Shown here piece by piece: positions 51,176 to 51,201 of a DNA stretch of 51,201 bases. Positions within the stretch are counted from its first letter, which is position 1. Each line of letters starts with the position of its first letter. The notes under the pieces were generated by a model that worked only from the letters and a program-made list of their open reading frames with translations, was not told the origin of the DNA and ran no database searches. Both the position numbers and the translations under genes were made by a program. The DNA is from Sphaerimonospora mesophila NBRC 14179 = JCM 3151 (GTDB taxonomy: Bacteria > Actinomycetota > Actinomycetes > Streptosporangiales > Streptosporangiaceae), in assembly GCA_001552515.1 (NCBI GenBank), contig BCRI01000046.1:1-51201 (forward strand), in the 5' to 3' direction.

Positions 51176-51201
51176 GAGCCCGATAGGGTCCGATGCGTGG
51201 A

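Overview
The window is high-GC actinobacterial DNA. Many genes start with GTG or TTG, several transcripts look leaderless, and the right half carries a conserved actinobacterial block (fbiA, whiB, DUF3499, manB, Trm112, TobH-like SIS protein, ahcY) also known around Rv3248c-Rv3262 of Mycobacterium tuberculosis and in Streptomyces. The low-complexity, accessory-rich style and F420 genes suggest Streptosporangiales (Nonomuraea/Streptosporangium-like). The genus is inference. No rRNA, tRNA or CRISPR array was recognised.

Layout. 0-3.6 kb: a two-component pair (kinase, then a response regulator cut by the left edge) diverges from two small polytopic membrane proteins. 3.6-11 kb: an interspersed repeat, an acyltransferase-3 protein, the first member of a paralogous membrane-protein family (here called family P), and two divergent GT-C-like membrane proteins. 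11-13.4 kb: an LCP cell-wall ligase preceded by a 25-codon leader ORF. 13.35-18.1 kb: a scrambled accessory segment with one intact and three broken family P genes, a transporter remnant and a DUF222/HNH (13E12-type) gene. 18.2-25 kb: a surface-glycan cluster (GT2, GT4, small ORF, methyltransferase, flippase-like protein, second GT4, sugar nucleotidyltransferase), several genes joined by GTGA overlaps. 25-31.4 kb: an AlkA-like glycosylase and the F420 genes fbiC, fbiB and fbiA. 31.5-39.8 kb: a Gln-rich membrane protein, WhiB, a large membrane GT2, DUF5719 and a zincin-like protein. 39.9-44 kb: DUF3499, manB, Trm112, SIS/PGI-PMI and a cation efflux protein. 44-51.2 kb: a second two-component system, a MerR regulator, ahcY followed by a second, archaeal-type SAH hydrolase-like gene, a VOC protein and an RDD protein.

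Three signals stand out. (1) Family P: one-helix membrane proteins whose exterior looks like two tandem FtsX extracellular domains without the permease. Five copies or fragments lie within 12 kb, and all three with an ATG-type 5' end have a TANNNT box exactly six bases before the ATG, as expected for leaderless mRNA. (2) Three intergenic clusters (14 units) of a 21-bp motif on a 53-bp pitch; two clusters are arranged in mirror symmetry around a central palindrome, and one supplies the 3' end of fbiA. (3) Two copies of a 166/214-bp element with inverted ends and a hairpin showing a compensatory base change; one copy supplies the stop codon of the acyltransferase gene.

All calls come from reading the sequence and remembered family signatures. 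No database search was run.
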